DNA of 64,000 bases from Microbacterium lemovicicum (GCF_003991875.1 NZ_CP031423.1:1488001-1552000); one strand, 5' to 3'; shown: positions 19,060 to 25,813, numbered from the stretch's first letter. Program-made: numbers and translations. Notes: generated by a model not told the origin, from the sequence alone.

Positions 19060-20370
19060 TCAGCTCGCGGTCGTCGCCCGTCGCACGGCGTCGTCGAGCT
19101 GCGTCGAGAGCGCGCGCCATGCTCCCGCCTCGTACGCCACGACGAGACTCGTCGGGGCGGCCAGCACCACGAGCAGGCACAGCGAGAGGGGCAGTCCCGC
19201 GACGGCCAGCACCACGGCGAGCACCGTGAGGCCGAGCGAGACGATCTGCAGCGCGACTCCGCGGGGCCAGGCGCGCACCAGCCAGGCGTGGAGCAGCAGC
19301 AGCGCGGTCAGGTAGAGGAACACCGGGACCGCCATCGCGAGCACCGCGGTCACGGTCGAGACCTCGTAATGCTCGTCGAAGACGTAGCCGACGACGTGGA
19401 GGCCGGCGCCCACGGCTGCGATCGAGGCGAAGACCAGGACGTGGCCGTAGCCCCACGGGAAGGAGCGCTCGCGGGCGACGGCGAGGATCGGCGCCGAGGG
19501 GAGCAGGAAGTACGTCCACCACAGGGCGAAGGTGAGTGCGACGCCCGCCGCGATCACGACGATGGCGTCGAGTGTCCAGCCCTCTGAGCCGGAGATCGCC
19601 TGCGCAGCCGCCAGCGTGCCCAGCACCGTCTCCCCCAGCGCGATGATCGCCAGCAGACTGTAGCGCTCGGCGATGTGGTGCGGATGCCACGGGGTCGACC
19701 CGGTGCCGCGCGTCATGCCGCGACGCTCGGCGACGATCGGTCCAGACAGCTCGATGACCCACAGGAGCATCGCGCCCACGAGGGTGCCGGTGACACCGAG
19801 CGGAAGGATCGCGACGAGCACCCAGCCGATCTGCGCGATGCTCACCGCCACGGCGTAGGTCAGGGCGACCGATCGGTGCCGCGGATCGCCGGCGGCTGCC
19901 CGGAGCCACTGCGCCACCATGGCGAGGCGCATCACGATGTAGCCGGCGACGAGCACGGCCGTGTCGACGGGCAGCCCCTCGTCGATCGAGGCGAACATCG
20001 GGGGGATGCCGATGGCGAGCACGACGACGCCCGCCATCTGCACCATCGTCGTCACGCGGAACACCCAGTCGTCGGTGTCGTACGCCGAGGCGAACCAGGA
20101 GTAGTTGATCCACGCCCAGATGATGGCGCCCATGGCGAAGGCGAAGCCGCCGACGGCTGATCCGCCGTGGCCGACGGCGATGCCGTGCGCCAGCTCGTTG
20201 CCCGCGACGCCGAAGGCCGCGACGAAGGTCAGGTCGAAGAGCAGCTCCAGCGGGGTCGCCGCCCGGTGCGACCCGGTGGTGCTGCGCCCGCTCATGCGCT
20301 GGATGCCGTGTCGATAGAACGCGGTCTCGGCCACGTCGTCTCCGCTCTCGTAGGGTGCGAGACCCATCAT
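19060..20370 (-). CDS. Low temperature requirement protein A (LtrA) family
   Basis: A 436-residue integral membrane protein with about ten to twelve helices. Family motifs are clear: ATPLELLFDLTFVAAF near residue 40, WAWINYSWFASAYDTDD, and HIAERYSLLAIIALGETVLG. The founding member was linked to growth of Listeria in the cold; the biochemical role is unknown. Two adjacent ATGs (20370 and 20367) make the exact start uncertain by one residue. Confidence 0.88.
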   Translation of the reverse strand: MMGLAPYESGDDVAETAFYRHGIQRMSGRSTTGSHRAATPLELLFDLTFVAAFGVAGNELAHGIAVGHGGSAVGGFAFAMGAIIWAWINYSWFASAYDTDDWVFRVTTMVQMAGVVVLAIGIPPMFASIDEGLPVDTAVLVAGYIVMRLAMVAQWLRAAAGDPRHRSVALTYAVAVSIAQIGWVLVAILPLGVTGTLVGAMLLWVIELSGPIVAERRGMTRGTGSTPWHPHHIAERYSLLAIIALGETVLGTLAAAQAISGSEGWTLDAIVVIAAGVALTFALWWTYFLLPSAPILAVARERSFPWGYGHVLVFASIAAVGAGLHVVGYVFDEHYEVSTVTAVLAMAVPVFLYLTALLLLHAWLVRAWPRGVALQIVSLGLTVLAVVLAVAGLPLSLCLLVVLAAPTSLVVAYEAGAWRALSTQLDDAVRRATTAS

Positions 20371-20420
20371 GGCGTGAGGATGCCGCGGCCTGCCCTGGGC
20401 GGCCGCACTAGCCTCGGACG

Positions 20421-20636
20421 ATGCGGAGAGAGCACGTCGACTCGACGGCGATCGACTCGGTCGGCTACGACCCGACGACGTCGGTGCTGGAGATCGCCTT
20501 CACATCGGGAGAGGTCTACCGGTACTTCGCCGTTCCGCCGTCCGTGCACCGCGGCCTCATATCGGCGGACAGCGCCGGTCGCTTCTTCGCCGAGCGGATC
20601 CGGCATGTCTACCCCGACGAGCACATACGGCGCTGA
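20421..20636 (+). CDS. KTSC domain protein
   Basis: A 71-residue protein consisting of a single KTSC domain (VDSTAIDSVGYD, LEIAFTSGEVYRYFAVP, ISADSAGRFFAERIRHVYP). The domain takes its name from occurrences fused to lysyl-tRNA synthetases and is thought to bind nucleic acid, but small stand-alone versions like this have no defined role. It is the last chromosomal gene before the tRNA-Val element and divergent from LtrA. Confidence 0.85.
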   Translation: MRREHVDSTAIDSVGYDPTTSVLEIAFTSGEVYRYFAVPPSVHRGLISADSAGRFFAERIRHVYPDEHIRR

Positions 20637-20666
20637 TGGGCCGCCACCGCCCCGGAAACACGAAAA

Positions 20667-20684
20667 CCCCCGGAGAACCGGGGG
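20667..20684 (-). terminator. Displaced original tRNA-Val terminator
   Basis: Seven-base arms CCCCCGG/CCGGGGG enclose AGAA; read on the minus strand a TTTT run follows. It sits 6 nt beyond the truncated tRNA 3' end at the left attachment site, the place where the terminator of the tRNA-Val gene would have been before integration. It can also end KTSC transcripts from the other side. Confidence 0.7.
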
Positions 20685-20690
20685 CTTTGC

Positions 20691-20712
20691 TGTGCGCGAT
20701 ACTGGGATCGAA
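20691..20712. repeat. Left attachment site (attL), tRNA-Val 3' fragment
   Basis: Twenty-two bases beginning TGTGCGCGATACTGGG are identical to 24958-24979, which is the 3' end of the intact tRNA-Val(GAC) gene. The rest of the tRNA is missing here, so this is the chromosomal 3' end displaced when the element inserted. Confidence 0.88.
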
Positions 20713-20803
20713 TTAGTACATAAGTCGCCGGCAAGATCCGCGAGATTGCAGCGAGTCGCCAGTCAGTGAGCGGGATCGCGGCCCTCGGTGTTAAGGTCAT
20801 GAG

Positions 20804-20866
20804 TGGACACCGATGGACACGAATACCCGTCCACTAGGGCACGTTAGGGCACGGCGACAGGGGCAC
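20804..20866. repeat. Phased GG(A/G)CAC direct repeats before the integrase
   Basis: GGACAC occurs at 20805 and 20815 and GGGCAC at 20837, 20847 and 20861, giving two pairs with 10-bp spacing, one helical turn. Repeats of this kind are typical of arm-type integrase sites or operator arrays. They lie just upstream of the chosen integrase start and argue against an ATG at 20813. Confidence 0.55.
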
Positions 20867-20869
20867 GGC

Positions 20870-22030
20870 ATGGCGACGAAGCGCAAAGCGAGCCGGGCCT
20901 CGTGGGGCAAGACGCGCAAGCTGCCGAGCGGTCGCTACCAAGCGAGCTATGTCGCCCCTGACGGCGAGCGCTACAACGCCCCGATGACGTTCTCGGCGAA
21001 GACCGACGCCGACACCTGGCTAGGCGGCGTGCGAGCCGACATCTCGCGCGGCGCGTGGACGTCGCCCGCAGCGGTCGCCGCCGAGCGTGCCGCCCGTGAT
21101 CAGACGCTCGGCGCCTACTTCGAGACCTGGCTCTCGACGCGCAACCTTCGCGATCGCACGGTCGATGAGTACCGTCGCCTGTTCCGCTCCCCCAATGCCC
21201 GCAAGCCGAGCGACAAGGGCGGCCCGCTTGCGCCCCTCGCCCCGCTCGCCCTCGCCGCGATCACGACGACCGTCGTCGATCGTTGGTATGGCGCGCAGAC
21301 CGCCAGCGGGACGAAGACGCAAGCAAGTCGCGCCTATTCATTACTGAGCACGCTCTTCAAGTCGGCCGTCGCTCGAGACCTCGCCCCCTCGAATCCCTGC
21401 CGCGTCGAAGGCGCTCAGACTGCGCGCACGGGCAAGAAGGTCGAGCCGCCCACCGACGCCGAGCTCGCGACGATCCTCTCGAGCATCACGCCCCGCTATC
21501 GCGCCCTCGTCGTGGTCGCCAGTGCAGGCGGCCTTCGATATGGGGAGGCGACCGCCCTGCGGGCGAAAGACGTCACGATCGAGCGAAACGACGAGGGGCT
21601 TGCGACGAACGTGCGACTCAACGTGAAGCGCGCGGCCGTCCGCACCGCCGGAACGATCCGCGAGGGCGACACGAAGACGGCCGCCGGCGTGCGCTCGGTC
21701 GCGATCTTCGGACTAGACGCCGTCGATGTCGCCGAGCACGTACGCGGCCTCATCGGCGACGCGCTCCTGTTCCCCGCCGCCGACGGGGTGAGCTTCCTCG
21801 CGCAGGCGACCTTCTGGCGGCACTGGAACGACGCGCGAACGGCGGCGGGTCGCCCTGACATGCCCTTCCACGCCCTGAGGCACTACGCGGGCACCCGCTA
21901 CGCCCAGACGGGAGCCACGCCTCGCGAGACCATGGCGCGCCTCGGTCACACAAGCCTCGCGGTCGCCATGCGCTATCAGCACACGACCGACCGCGACGAC
22001 GAGCTCGCCGCCCGCGCTGCGCGTCGCTGA
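20870..22030 (+). CDS. int: Tyrosine recombinase (phage-type integrase)
   Basis: Catalyses integration and excision of the element. The 386-residue protein has an N-terminal arm-binding region (SGRYQASYVAPDGERY), a SAM-like core-binding domain (residues about 78-170) and the catalytic domain with R223 (GGLRYGEA), K269 (DTKTAAGVRS), H334 and R337 (HALRHYAGT), H360 (LGHTS) and nucleophile Y369 (MRYQHT), so it looks active. I chose the ATG at 20870 (MATKRKAS), preceded by AGGGG; an ATG at 20813 would lie within the direct repeats. It reads away from attL into the element. Confidence 0.93.
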   Translation: MATKRKASRASWGKTRKLPSGRYQASYVAPDGERYNAPMTFSAKTDADTWLGGVRADISRGAWTSPAAVAAERAARDQTLGAYFETWLSTRNLRDRTVDEYRRLFRSPNARKPSDKGGPLAPLAPLALAAITTTVVDRWYGAQTASGTKTQASRAYSLLSTLFKSAVARDLAPSNPCRVEGAQTARTGKKVEPPTDAELATILSSITPRYRALVVVASAGGLRYGEATALRAKDVTIERNDEGLATNVRLNVKRAAVRTAGTIREGDTKTAAGVRSVAIFGLDAVDVAEHVRGLIGDALLFPAADGVSFLAQATFWRHWNDARTAAGRPDMPFHALRHYAGTRYAQTGATPRETMARLGHTSLAVAMRYQHTTDRDDELAARAARR

Positions 22031-22037
22031 TCTTGAC

Positions 22038-22523
22038 CTAAGCGCCCAGAACGAACGAAGCACTCTCGCCCCGAAGCATTTGGAACGGGGTAGTCCAGTC
22101 CACGCCGTGAGCAATACAAGCGTCGGGCACCTTGACCTTGCTTTTGCGGGCTGGCTCAGACTTCTCCATCGTCACGACCGTCAACTGATGTGCATGCGCG
22201 TATGCAACGAGCTGGTAGTCGGCGACGCTCAAAAAGCCACTGACCGCCGCGGCGGTGAAGTGGCCGGCGCTAGCCCACGTCGCGACGGCAGTCAGGCTGC
22301 TAGCGCACCCGGCGTCCATTGGAACAAAGAAGCCTGGTCTACTCGCGGCCCACGCCGAGAGGTCGTCGCCACCCGCTGCGATCTCGGCGCCGATCGGCTG
22401 AATGCTGTGAAGGAGGCCAGCGGCGAATGAGCGATCGAGCCAATCCCAGAATGCCGGAACGAAATCGAGCCCATAATGCGCGCGATTCGATTGGATGAAC
22501 ACATTCGCGTCAAGCAAGTACAT
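22038..22523 (-). CDS. DUF4411 family protein, PIN-like, probable toxin partner
   Basis: The 161-residue protein starts MYLLDANVFIQSNRAHYG, the PIN-type opening with its first acidic residue, and carries later acidic residues in SVADYQLVAYA. DUF4411 proteins are PIN-fold and therefore possible RNases. The start codon shares one base with the stop of the ImmA gene (TGATG), so the two are translated together, with the regulator-like protein first. This arrangement resembles a toxin-antitoxin pair. A nuclease target is not known, and activity is inferred from fold alone. Confidence 0.82.
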   Translation of the reverse strand: MYLLDANVFIQSNRAHYGLDFVPAFWDWLDRSFAAGLLHSIQPIGAEIAAGGDDLSAWAASRPGFFVPMDAGCASSLTAVATWASAGHFTAAAVSGFLSVADYQLVAYAHAHQLTVVTMEKSEPARKSKVKVPDACIAHGVDWTTPFQMLRGESASFVLGA

Positions 22524-23671
22524 CAAGCCACCCCCAGCTTGTTGGCCATGCCCTCGAATGTTGAGCGCTTGGCCGATCCGAGCAAGCTGAACGCGTCTCG
22601 GTAAAGCGTTCGGCCCTCCATCGCATCCACAATCACCGCACGCGCGAACGTCTGGCTGATCCGTAGAGGCTGTGTGTTGTAGTAGTCGCCCCCGCTGCCC
22701 TTGCGCGCGTCGATGATCTCTTTGAGACGGGAGAGCTCGGTCTTGTAGCGGGATCGATAGTCGTCCCATTGCAGGAAACCGGCGTCGTAGATGCGCTTGA
22801 GCACAACTAGGGTGCTCACTTTGTAGATTCGGGCGAAACGTTGCAACTCGGGCAACTCGGCGCTGTTCCTATAATCGGCTCTGATGCTGCTAATCGGCAC
22901 AAGTACCTCAGCGGCAACCTTGTTGGCCCAAAGCTCGTGGTCATTGCTGGTCACTCGGGCCATTGGAGCGTCTGACAGGGCGCTCTCTCCCAGCCAAATG
23001 TGAGCGAGCTCATGGATCAGGGTGAAGATCTGCGCGGCTTTGGTGTCGGCGCCGTTGATGAATACGAGCGAGGCCAGCGGGTCGCTAAGAGCGAATCCGC
23101 GGAACTCTTTCGGGCGCAGCACGCGGTGCGTGTTGCTGCCAACGATCCCCGAAACCATGACGAGCACGCCCGTCTGCTCCACGGCGTCGATGAGCTGACG
23201 CAACGCGTCTTCCCACGAAGAGAAGCGGGCGCGGCGATCAGTGTTGAAGTCGAGAGCTCGACGTATCTCCTCGGCGACCAGCTCGTGAGAATCGCTGACG
23301 TCAGCAGAACCTACGAACGGCAGAGGGTCGAGCCCCTGATCCACGGCGTAGGCCCGATACCAGTCCTGCCTCTGCTGAGCCTCGTAAATGGTGTCCAGTA
23401 GATCAGCGCTCGGACTCGCGACCGCGGCGTTTTGCATTGTGCGAAAGTCGGGGATGGGGACCGACTCGACGGGTGGCTGCGGCAGGAACAGGTACCCCAA
23501 CGGAGCGTGAGTCGCGTTCGCGAACTCTTCGAGCTGTCGGAACGTGGGCGGTAGCCCTTCGCCAGCGGCCCAACGCGAGAAACGCTCGTATCGCGCGCTC
23601 TCGGTACTCATCCCCGAACGGTTCAGGGCCCAGGCCAGCAGGTTAGGGTTCACGGGCACGCGGACGGTCAC
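22523..23671 (-). CDS. XRE-type/ImmA-IrrE family metallopeptidase
   Basis: The 382-residue protein joins an N-terminal helix-turn-helix-like region (NPNLLAWALNRSGMSTES, LEEFANATHAPLGYLFLP) to a zinc peptidase domain with HELAH (H220, E221, H224) and downstream acidic residues (DHELWANKVAAEV). ImmA and IrrE relatives cleave repressors; with a downstream PIN-like gene it could act as antitoxin/repressor that is inactivated on a signal. The GTG at 23671 has GGGGGG 8 nt upstream. Part of the tRNA-Val element. Confidence 0.88.
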   Translation of the reverse strand: MTVRVPVNPNLLAWALNRSGMSTESARYERFSRWAAGEGLPPTFRQLEEFANATHAPLGYLFLPQPPVESVPIPDFRTMQNAAVASPSADLLDTIYEAQQRQDWYRAYAVDQGLDPLPFVGSADVSDSHELVAEEIRRALDFNTDRRARFSSWEDALRQLIDAVEQTGVLVMVSGIVGSNTHRVLRPKEFRGFALSDPLASLVFINGADTKAAQIFTLIHELAHIWLGESALSDAPMARVTSNDHELWANKVAAEVLVPISSIRADYRNSAELPELQRFARIYKVSTLVVLKRIYDAGFLQWDDYRSRYKTELSRLKEIIDARKGSGGDYYNTQPLRISQTFARAVIVDAMEGRTLYRDAFSLLGSAKRSTFEGMANKLGVA

Positions 23672-23769
23672 GGCGATCCCCCCTCACGCATGACACGAAT
23701 ATACACAGGCGCATCGACGGTGCCCTGAAGGCTTGCGCGGCGAGGGACGGATGTAGACCGACACAGCAG

Positions 23770-23797
23770 AACGCCCCTAGCCGAAGCTGGGGGCGTT
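23770..23797 (-). terminator. Terminator of the small-gene operon in the element
   Basis: Twelve-base arms (AACGCCCCTAGC with GCTGGGGGCGTT, one G-U pair) around a CGAA loop lie 20 nt past the 61-residue gene and before the ImmA promoter. The strength and place suggest it separates the two minus-strand units. Confidence 0.65.
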
Positions 23798-23816
23798 CGC
23801 GTGGTGGTCGCTCCAA

Positions 23817-24002
23817 TCACGTCCAGACGCGGAAATCGAGGACTGTACCGGTCGCCGTCGCTGTTGCGCCGAGGAACTCGACGCCGTGCGAGTTCACGGC
23901 GGCCGGCGTAACGATCTTTGCGGCAGCGAGGCGGGCGGCATCGTGGTCGATCCGCTCGGGCGGCTGAGCGACAGGGATTCGCACCATCTGAGAGGGCATC
24001 AC
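23817..24002 (-). CDS. Small element-borne protein of unknown function (61 aa)
   Basis: The frame starts at 24002, overlapping the stop of the preceding small gene by 4 nt (ATGA), and ends before a strong terminator. That chain of overlaps is the main reason to believe it. The protein (MMPSQMVRIPVAQ, DHDAARLAAAKIV, VLDFRVWT) has no membrane helix and no motif I can name. Confidence 0.5.
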   Translation of the reverse strand: MMPSQMVRIPVAQPPERIDHDAARLAAAKIVTPAAVNSHGVEFLGATATATGTVLDFRVWT

Positions 24003-24190
24003 TTCTTCTTTCTGTGGAGGGTGTTTCGAGGGGTCATGAGGAGCGGGCTCGCGTGAGCCTCGCGGTGGTCACGGGCGGTCTCGTGGGCACGCGCGCGATC
24101 GGTGAACGGGCCTACCGCGAAGCCGCATGTGCAGGCCACGATCGACCCGGTCTCGCGGGAGCGATCCACTCGGCAGGCATGGGCGGTCAT
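23999..24190 (-). CDS. Small Cys/His protein of unknown function (63 aa)
   Basis: The protein has H4 and C6 near the start, a CTCGFAVGPF segment and a HETARDHREAH tail, spacing that could make a small zinc finger. Similar short proteins occur in actinobacterial phages and integrated elements, without a defined role. It overlaps the helix-turn-helix gene upstream and the 61-residue gene downstream by 4 nt each, so the three are translated as one unit. Confidence 0.55.
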   Translation of the reverse strand: MTAHACRVDRSRETGSIVACTCGFAVGPFTDRARAHETARDHREAHASPLLMTPRNTLHRKKK

Positions 24191-24438
24191 CGCAGGAAGA
24201 GAATCGACCCGGCGACGGACGCTCGGCTCATCGTGTAGGAGCCGGGGAAGCTCGCGCGTGCCGCGACGTCGATCGTCGAGCCGGGAGCGAGCTCCTCGAG
24301 CGCCGCCGCGGGAATGCGGATCAGGCGACCGATACGAACGGCGGGAATGGTGCCGTCAGCGATGCGACGGCGAACCGTCTTGACCGAGACGTGCAGGTGG
24401 GCAGCGGCTTCGTCGAGAGTGACGAGCGAACGAATCAT
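24187..24438 (-). CDS. Helix-turn-helix protein, excisionase type
   Basis: The 83-residue protein contains the excisionase/MerR-like pattern TLDEAAAHLHVSVKTVRRRIADGTIPAVRIGRLIRIPAAAL, here described by its ends because of length. Such proteins bend DNA to help the integrase excise, or repress element genes. It is first in the overlapping three-gene unit. Its ribosome site (AGGAAG) lies in the arm of a perfect 7-bp hairpin just upstream. Confidence 0.8.
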   Translation of the reverse strand: MIRSLVTLDEAAAHLHVSVKTVRRRIADGTIPAVRIGRLIRIPAAALEELAPGSTIDVAARASFPGSYTMSRASVAGSILFLR

Positions 24439-24659
24439 CGCGGGATGCTTCCTATGAATCAGGAAGCGTGACCCGGAGACTCGGCCGATCCGTGCCGCTA
24501 GCTCTAGTGTCCGCCTTCGGCCTAGTGGCCTACCGCCGCGTGCGGTTCGTTCGTAGACGAGAGTGTGAGGGTTGCCCCTCGGATCACGATGAGATTAACA
24601 CGCATTCACTACGTCTTCCGTTAGGCGTGCATGCCTAGCGTGTCCGCGTGTCGTGACGG
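24439..24659. other. Non-coding leader region of the element's right end
   Basis: This 220-nt stretch holds the hairpin at 24445-24469, short palindromic bits such as TAGGCgtgcatGCCTA near 24622-24637, and relatively AT-rich patches (GATTAACACG). No conserved gene is visible on either strand. It must contain the promoter for the small-gene operon, but I cannot fix its boxes. Confidence 0.4.
24445..24469 (-). promoter_or_regulatory. Hairpin holding the ribosome site of the helix-turn-helix gene
   Basis: Arms GCTTCCT (24447-24453) and AGGAAGC (24461-24467) pair perfectly, extended by one wobble and one A-T pair, around a 7-nt loop. On the minus-strand message the AGGAAG nearest the gene is the Shine-Dalgarno sequence, 9 nt before the ATG at 24438. 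Folding would hide it. Confidence 0.5.
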
Positions 24660-24760
24660 GGTTCCCCGTTCCGGTTCCGGTTCCCCCCTATAGGGGGTGG
24701 GAACCGGGGAACCGTTTGCACGGCACTGGTTCCGGGAACTCAGAACCGGTTCCGGGAACC
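24660..24760. repeat. GGTTCC/GGAACC repeat array
   Basis: Within 100 bp GGTTCC occurs at 24660, 24673, 24679, 24729 and 24748, and its complement GGAACC at 24100+600 (24700), 24708 and 24755. They build nested palindromes, including a stem around CCCCCTATAGGGGG and a 14-bp GGTTCCGGGAACC-like palindrome. No gene overlaps it. It looks like a protein-binding array: integrase arm sites, repressor sites or an origin. Confidence 0.6.
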
Positions 24761-24928
24761 AACGAAGAGTCGGGTCTTGCTACCTGTTGAGTGTCGCTCT
24801 TGCAGCTTGCCTGCTGTCGCATACGTCGCATGCCTCGCGCAGAGCTCACTCGTTCGCCGACCCCTCTGCCCGAGGCTCGAAACTTCGACGCTGAGGCACG
24901 CAAGGGGCACGGTCGTCGCCATGGAACG

Positions 24929-24950
24929 AAAAAACCCCGCCGGAGCGGGG
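24929..24950 (-). terminator. Element-supplied tRNA-Val terminator
   Basis: CCCCGC/GCGGGG arms around CGGA, followed on the minus strand by six Ts, lie 10 nt after the 3' end of the intact tRNA-Val. It resembles the displaced terminator at 20667-20684 in design and in the GGGGCTTT flank but is not identical, as expected if the element brought its own tRNA end and terminator. Confidence 0.75.
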
Positions 24951-24957
24951 CTTTCCT

Positions 24958-24979
24958 TGTGCGCGATACTGGGATCGAA
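24958..24979. repeat. Right attachment site (attR) inside tRNA-Val
   Basis: The same 22 bases as attL at 20691-20712. They span the T-arm and acceptor 3' strand of tRNA-Val(GAC), which is therefore kept intact after insertion. Confidence 0.88.
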
Positions 24980-25031
24980 CCAGTGACCTCTTCCGTGTCA
25001 GGGAAGCGCGCTACCGCTGCGCCAATCGCGC
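24960..25031 (-). tRNA. tRNA-Val (GAC)
   Basis: A 72-nt cloverleaf: acceptor GCGCGAT/ATCGCGC, D-arm GCGC/GCGC, anticodon stem CTTCC/GGAAG with loop CTGACAC (anticodon GAC, template bases 24997-24999), T-arm ACTGG/CCAGT with TTCGATC, discriminator A, CCA not encoded. Its 3' half is the attachment site of the small integrative element. Confidence 0.95.
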
Positions 25032-25057
25032 CTGTACAGGCTTTTCAGTTGTGAGCG

Positions 25058-25128
25058 AGGTGGCGACGGGATTCGAACCCGTGTAAACGGCTTTGCAGGC
25101 CGGTGCCTAGCCGCTCGGCCACGCCACC
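25058..25128 (-). tRNA. tRNA-Cys (GCA)
   Basis: Acceptor GGTGGCG/CGCCACC, anticodon loop CTGCAAA (GCA; template bases 25094-25096), T-loop TTCGAAT in ACGGG/CCCGT, and discriminator U, as usual for tRNA-Cys. CCA is not encoded. It is 26 nt upstream of tRNA-Val(GAC) on the same strand. Confidence 0.93.
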
Positions 25129-25184
25129 GTGTGTGTGGTTTGACCCCACGTGCTGAGCCGGTCCCGAAGGGGATTCAACACTCG

Positions 25185-25257
25185 AGCGGATGACGAGACT
25201 CGAACTCGCGACCCCAACCTTGGCAAGGTTGTGCGCTACCAACTGCGCTACATCCGC
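25185..25257 (-). tRNA. tRNA-Gly (GCC)
   Basis: Acceptor GCGGATG/CATCCGC, anticodon stem-loop AACCT-TGCCAAG... with anticodon GCC (template bases 25222-25224), T-loop TTCGAGT, discriminator U. First of the three minus-strand tRNA genes Gly-Cys-Val, which probably form one transcript. Confidence 0.94.
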
Positions 25258-25402
25258 ATGTCCGGATCGCTCCGGGCACTCCATGACTTTAGCCGATCCG
25301 CGGCGTCGCGCAAAACCAGCGCCGCACCCGCGTGTCTCCGCGACCCCGCGTTCGGATGCGCCGCCGATATCCGGTAACATCGGACCCGGCCCACGGGCCG
25401 AC

Positions 25403-25478
25403 GGGCGATTGGCGCAGTTGGTAGCGCGCTTCCTTCACACGGAAGAGGTCATCAGTTCGAGTCTGGTATCGCCCACCA
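25403..25478 (+). tRNA. tRNA-Val (CAC)
   Basis: Acceptor GGGCGAT/ATCGCCC, anticodon stem CTTCC/GGAAG with loop TTCACAC (anticodon CAC), T-loop TTCGAGT, discriminator A followed by an encoded CCA (25476-25478). Divergent from the tRNA-Gly gene; followed by a terminator. Confidence 0.95.
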
Positions 25479-25481
25479 CCT

Positions 25482-25510
25482 CCCCCGGAACTCCTGCTCG
25501 AGTCCGGGGG
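25482..25510 (+). terminator. Terminator after tRNA-Val(CAC)
   Basis: CCCCCGGA (25482-25489) pairs with TCCGGGGG (25503-25510) around a 13-nt loop, followed by TTTCTCGATT. It starts 3 nt after the encoded CCA. Confidence 0.8.
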
Positions 25511-25524
25511 TTTCTCGATTCCGC

Positions 25525-25788
25525 TCAGCGTCGCCGCGTGCCGCGCACAGCCCACACGAGGGCGATCAGCGCCACCACACCCCACAGCCCCCACAGGAAC
25601 CAGGCCGCACCCGGAGCGACCAACGGACCGGACGTGCAGTAGCTGGCGTCGGGATCCGTGCCGGAGTCGTAGCAGGCTCCGTACGTCACGCCTGAGAGGG
25701 CGACGAGCACGGGCACGACCAGCGCGACGAGAACGACCAGCCACCGGCCGACCGGTGCTCTCCGACGTTCGCCGACTTCCTGGGCCAC
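25525..25788 (-). CDS. Small two-helix membrane protein of unknown function
   Basis: About 87 residues with two membrane helices (WLVVLVALVVPVLVALSGV and AAWFLWGLWGVVALIALVWAV) separated by an external-type loop holding two cysteines (YGACYDSG, SYCTSG) that could form a disulfide. It resembles short actinobacterial membrane proteins without assigned role. The start is uncertain: I prefer a GTG at 25788 (starting VAQEVGERRR), because a longer frame to 25836 would run into the PemK-like gene. Confidence 0.55.
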   Translation of the reverse strand: MAQEVGERRRAPVGRWLVVLVALVVPVLVALSGVTYGACYDSGTDPDASYCTSGPLVAPGAAWFLWGLWGVVALIALVWAVRGTRRR

Positions 25789-25813
25789 ACCGCCAGGATA
25801 GGAACCTCTTCGG

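Larger units (their letters stand above)
20691..24979. mobile_element. Small integrative element inserted in tRNA-Val(GAC)
   Basis: About 4.3 kb bounded by a 22-bp direct repeat identical at 20691-20712 and 24958-24979; the repeat is the 3' end of the tRNA-Val gene. Inside lie a tyrosine integrase (left), a DUF4411/ImmA pair, two small unknown genes, a helix-turn-helix gene of excisionase type, and 520 nt of repeat-rich non-coding DNA at the right. No replication, conjugation, capsid or packaging gene is visible, so it probably depends on other elements for transfer or is a reduced remnant. Codon usage in the pair is more AT-tolerant than in the flanks. Confidence 0.85.

Noticed and set aside
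24660..24760. CRISPR array
   Set aside because: Units are 6-14 bp, not regularly spaced, and have no unique spacers; no cas gene is near.
24688..24903. Small overlapping frames in the right end of the element
   Set aside because: They lie over the GGTTCC array on both strands, lack ribosome sites and have no recognisable motif.
20691..24979. Complete prophage
   Set aside because: No capsid, tail, terminase, lysis or replication gene is present; only integration functions and a gene pair.
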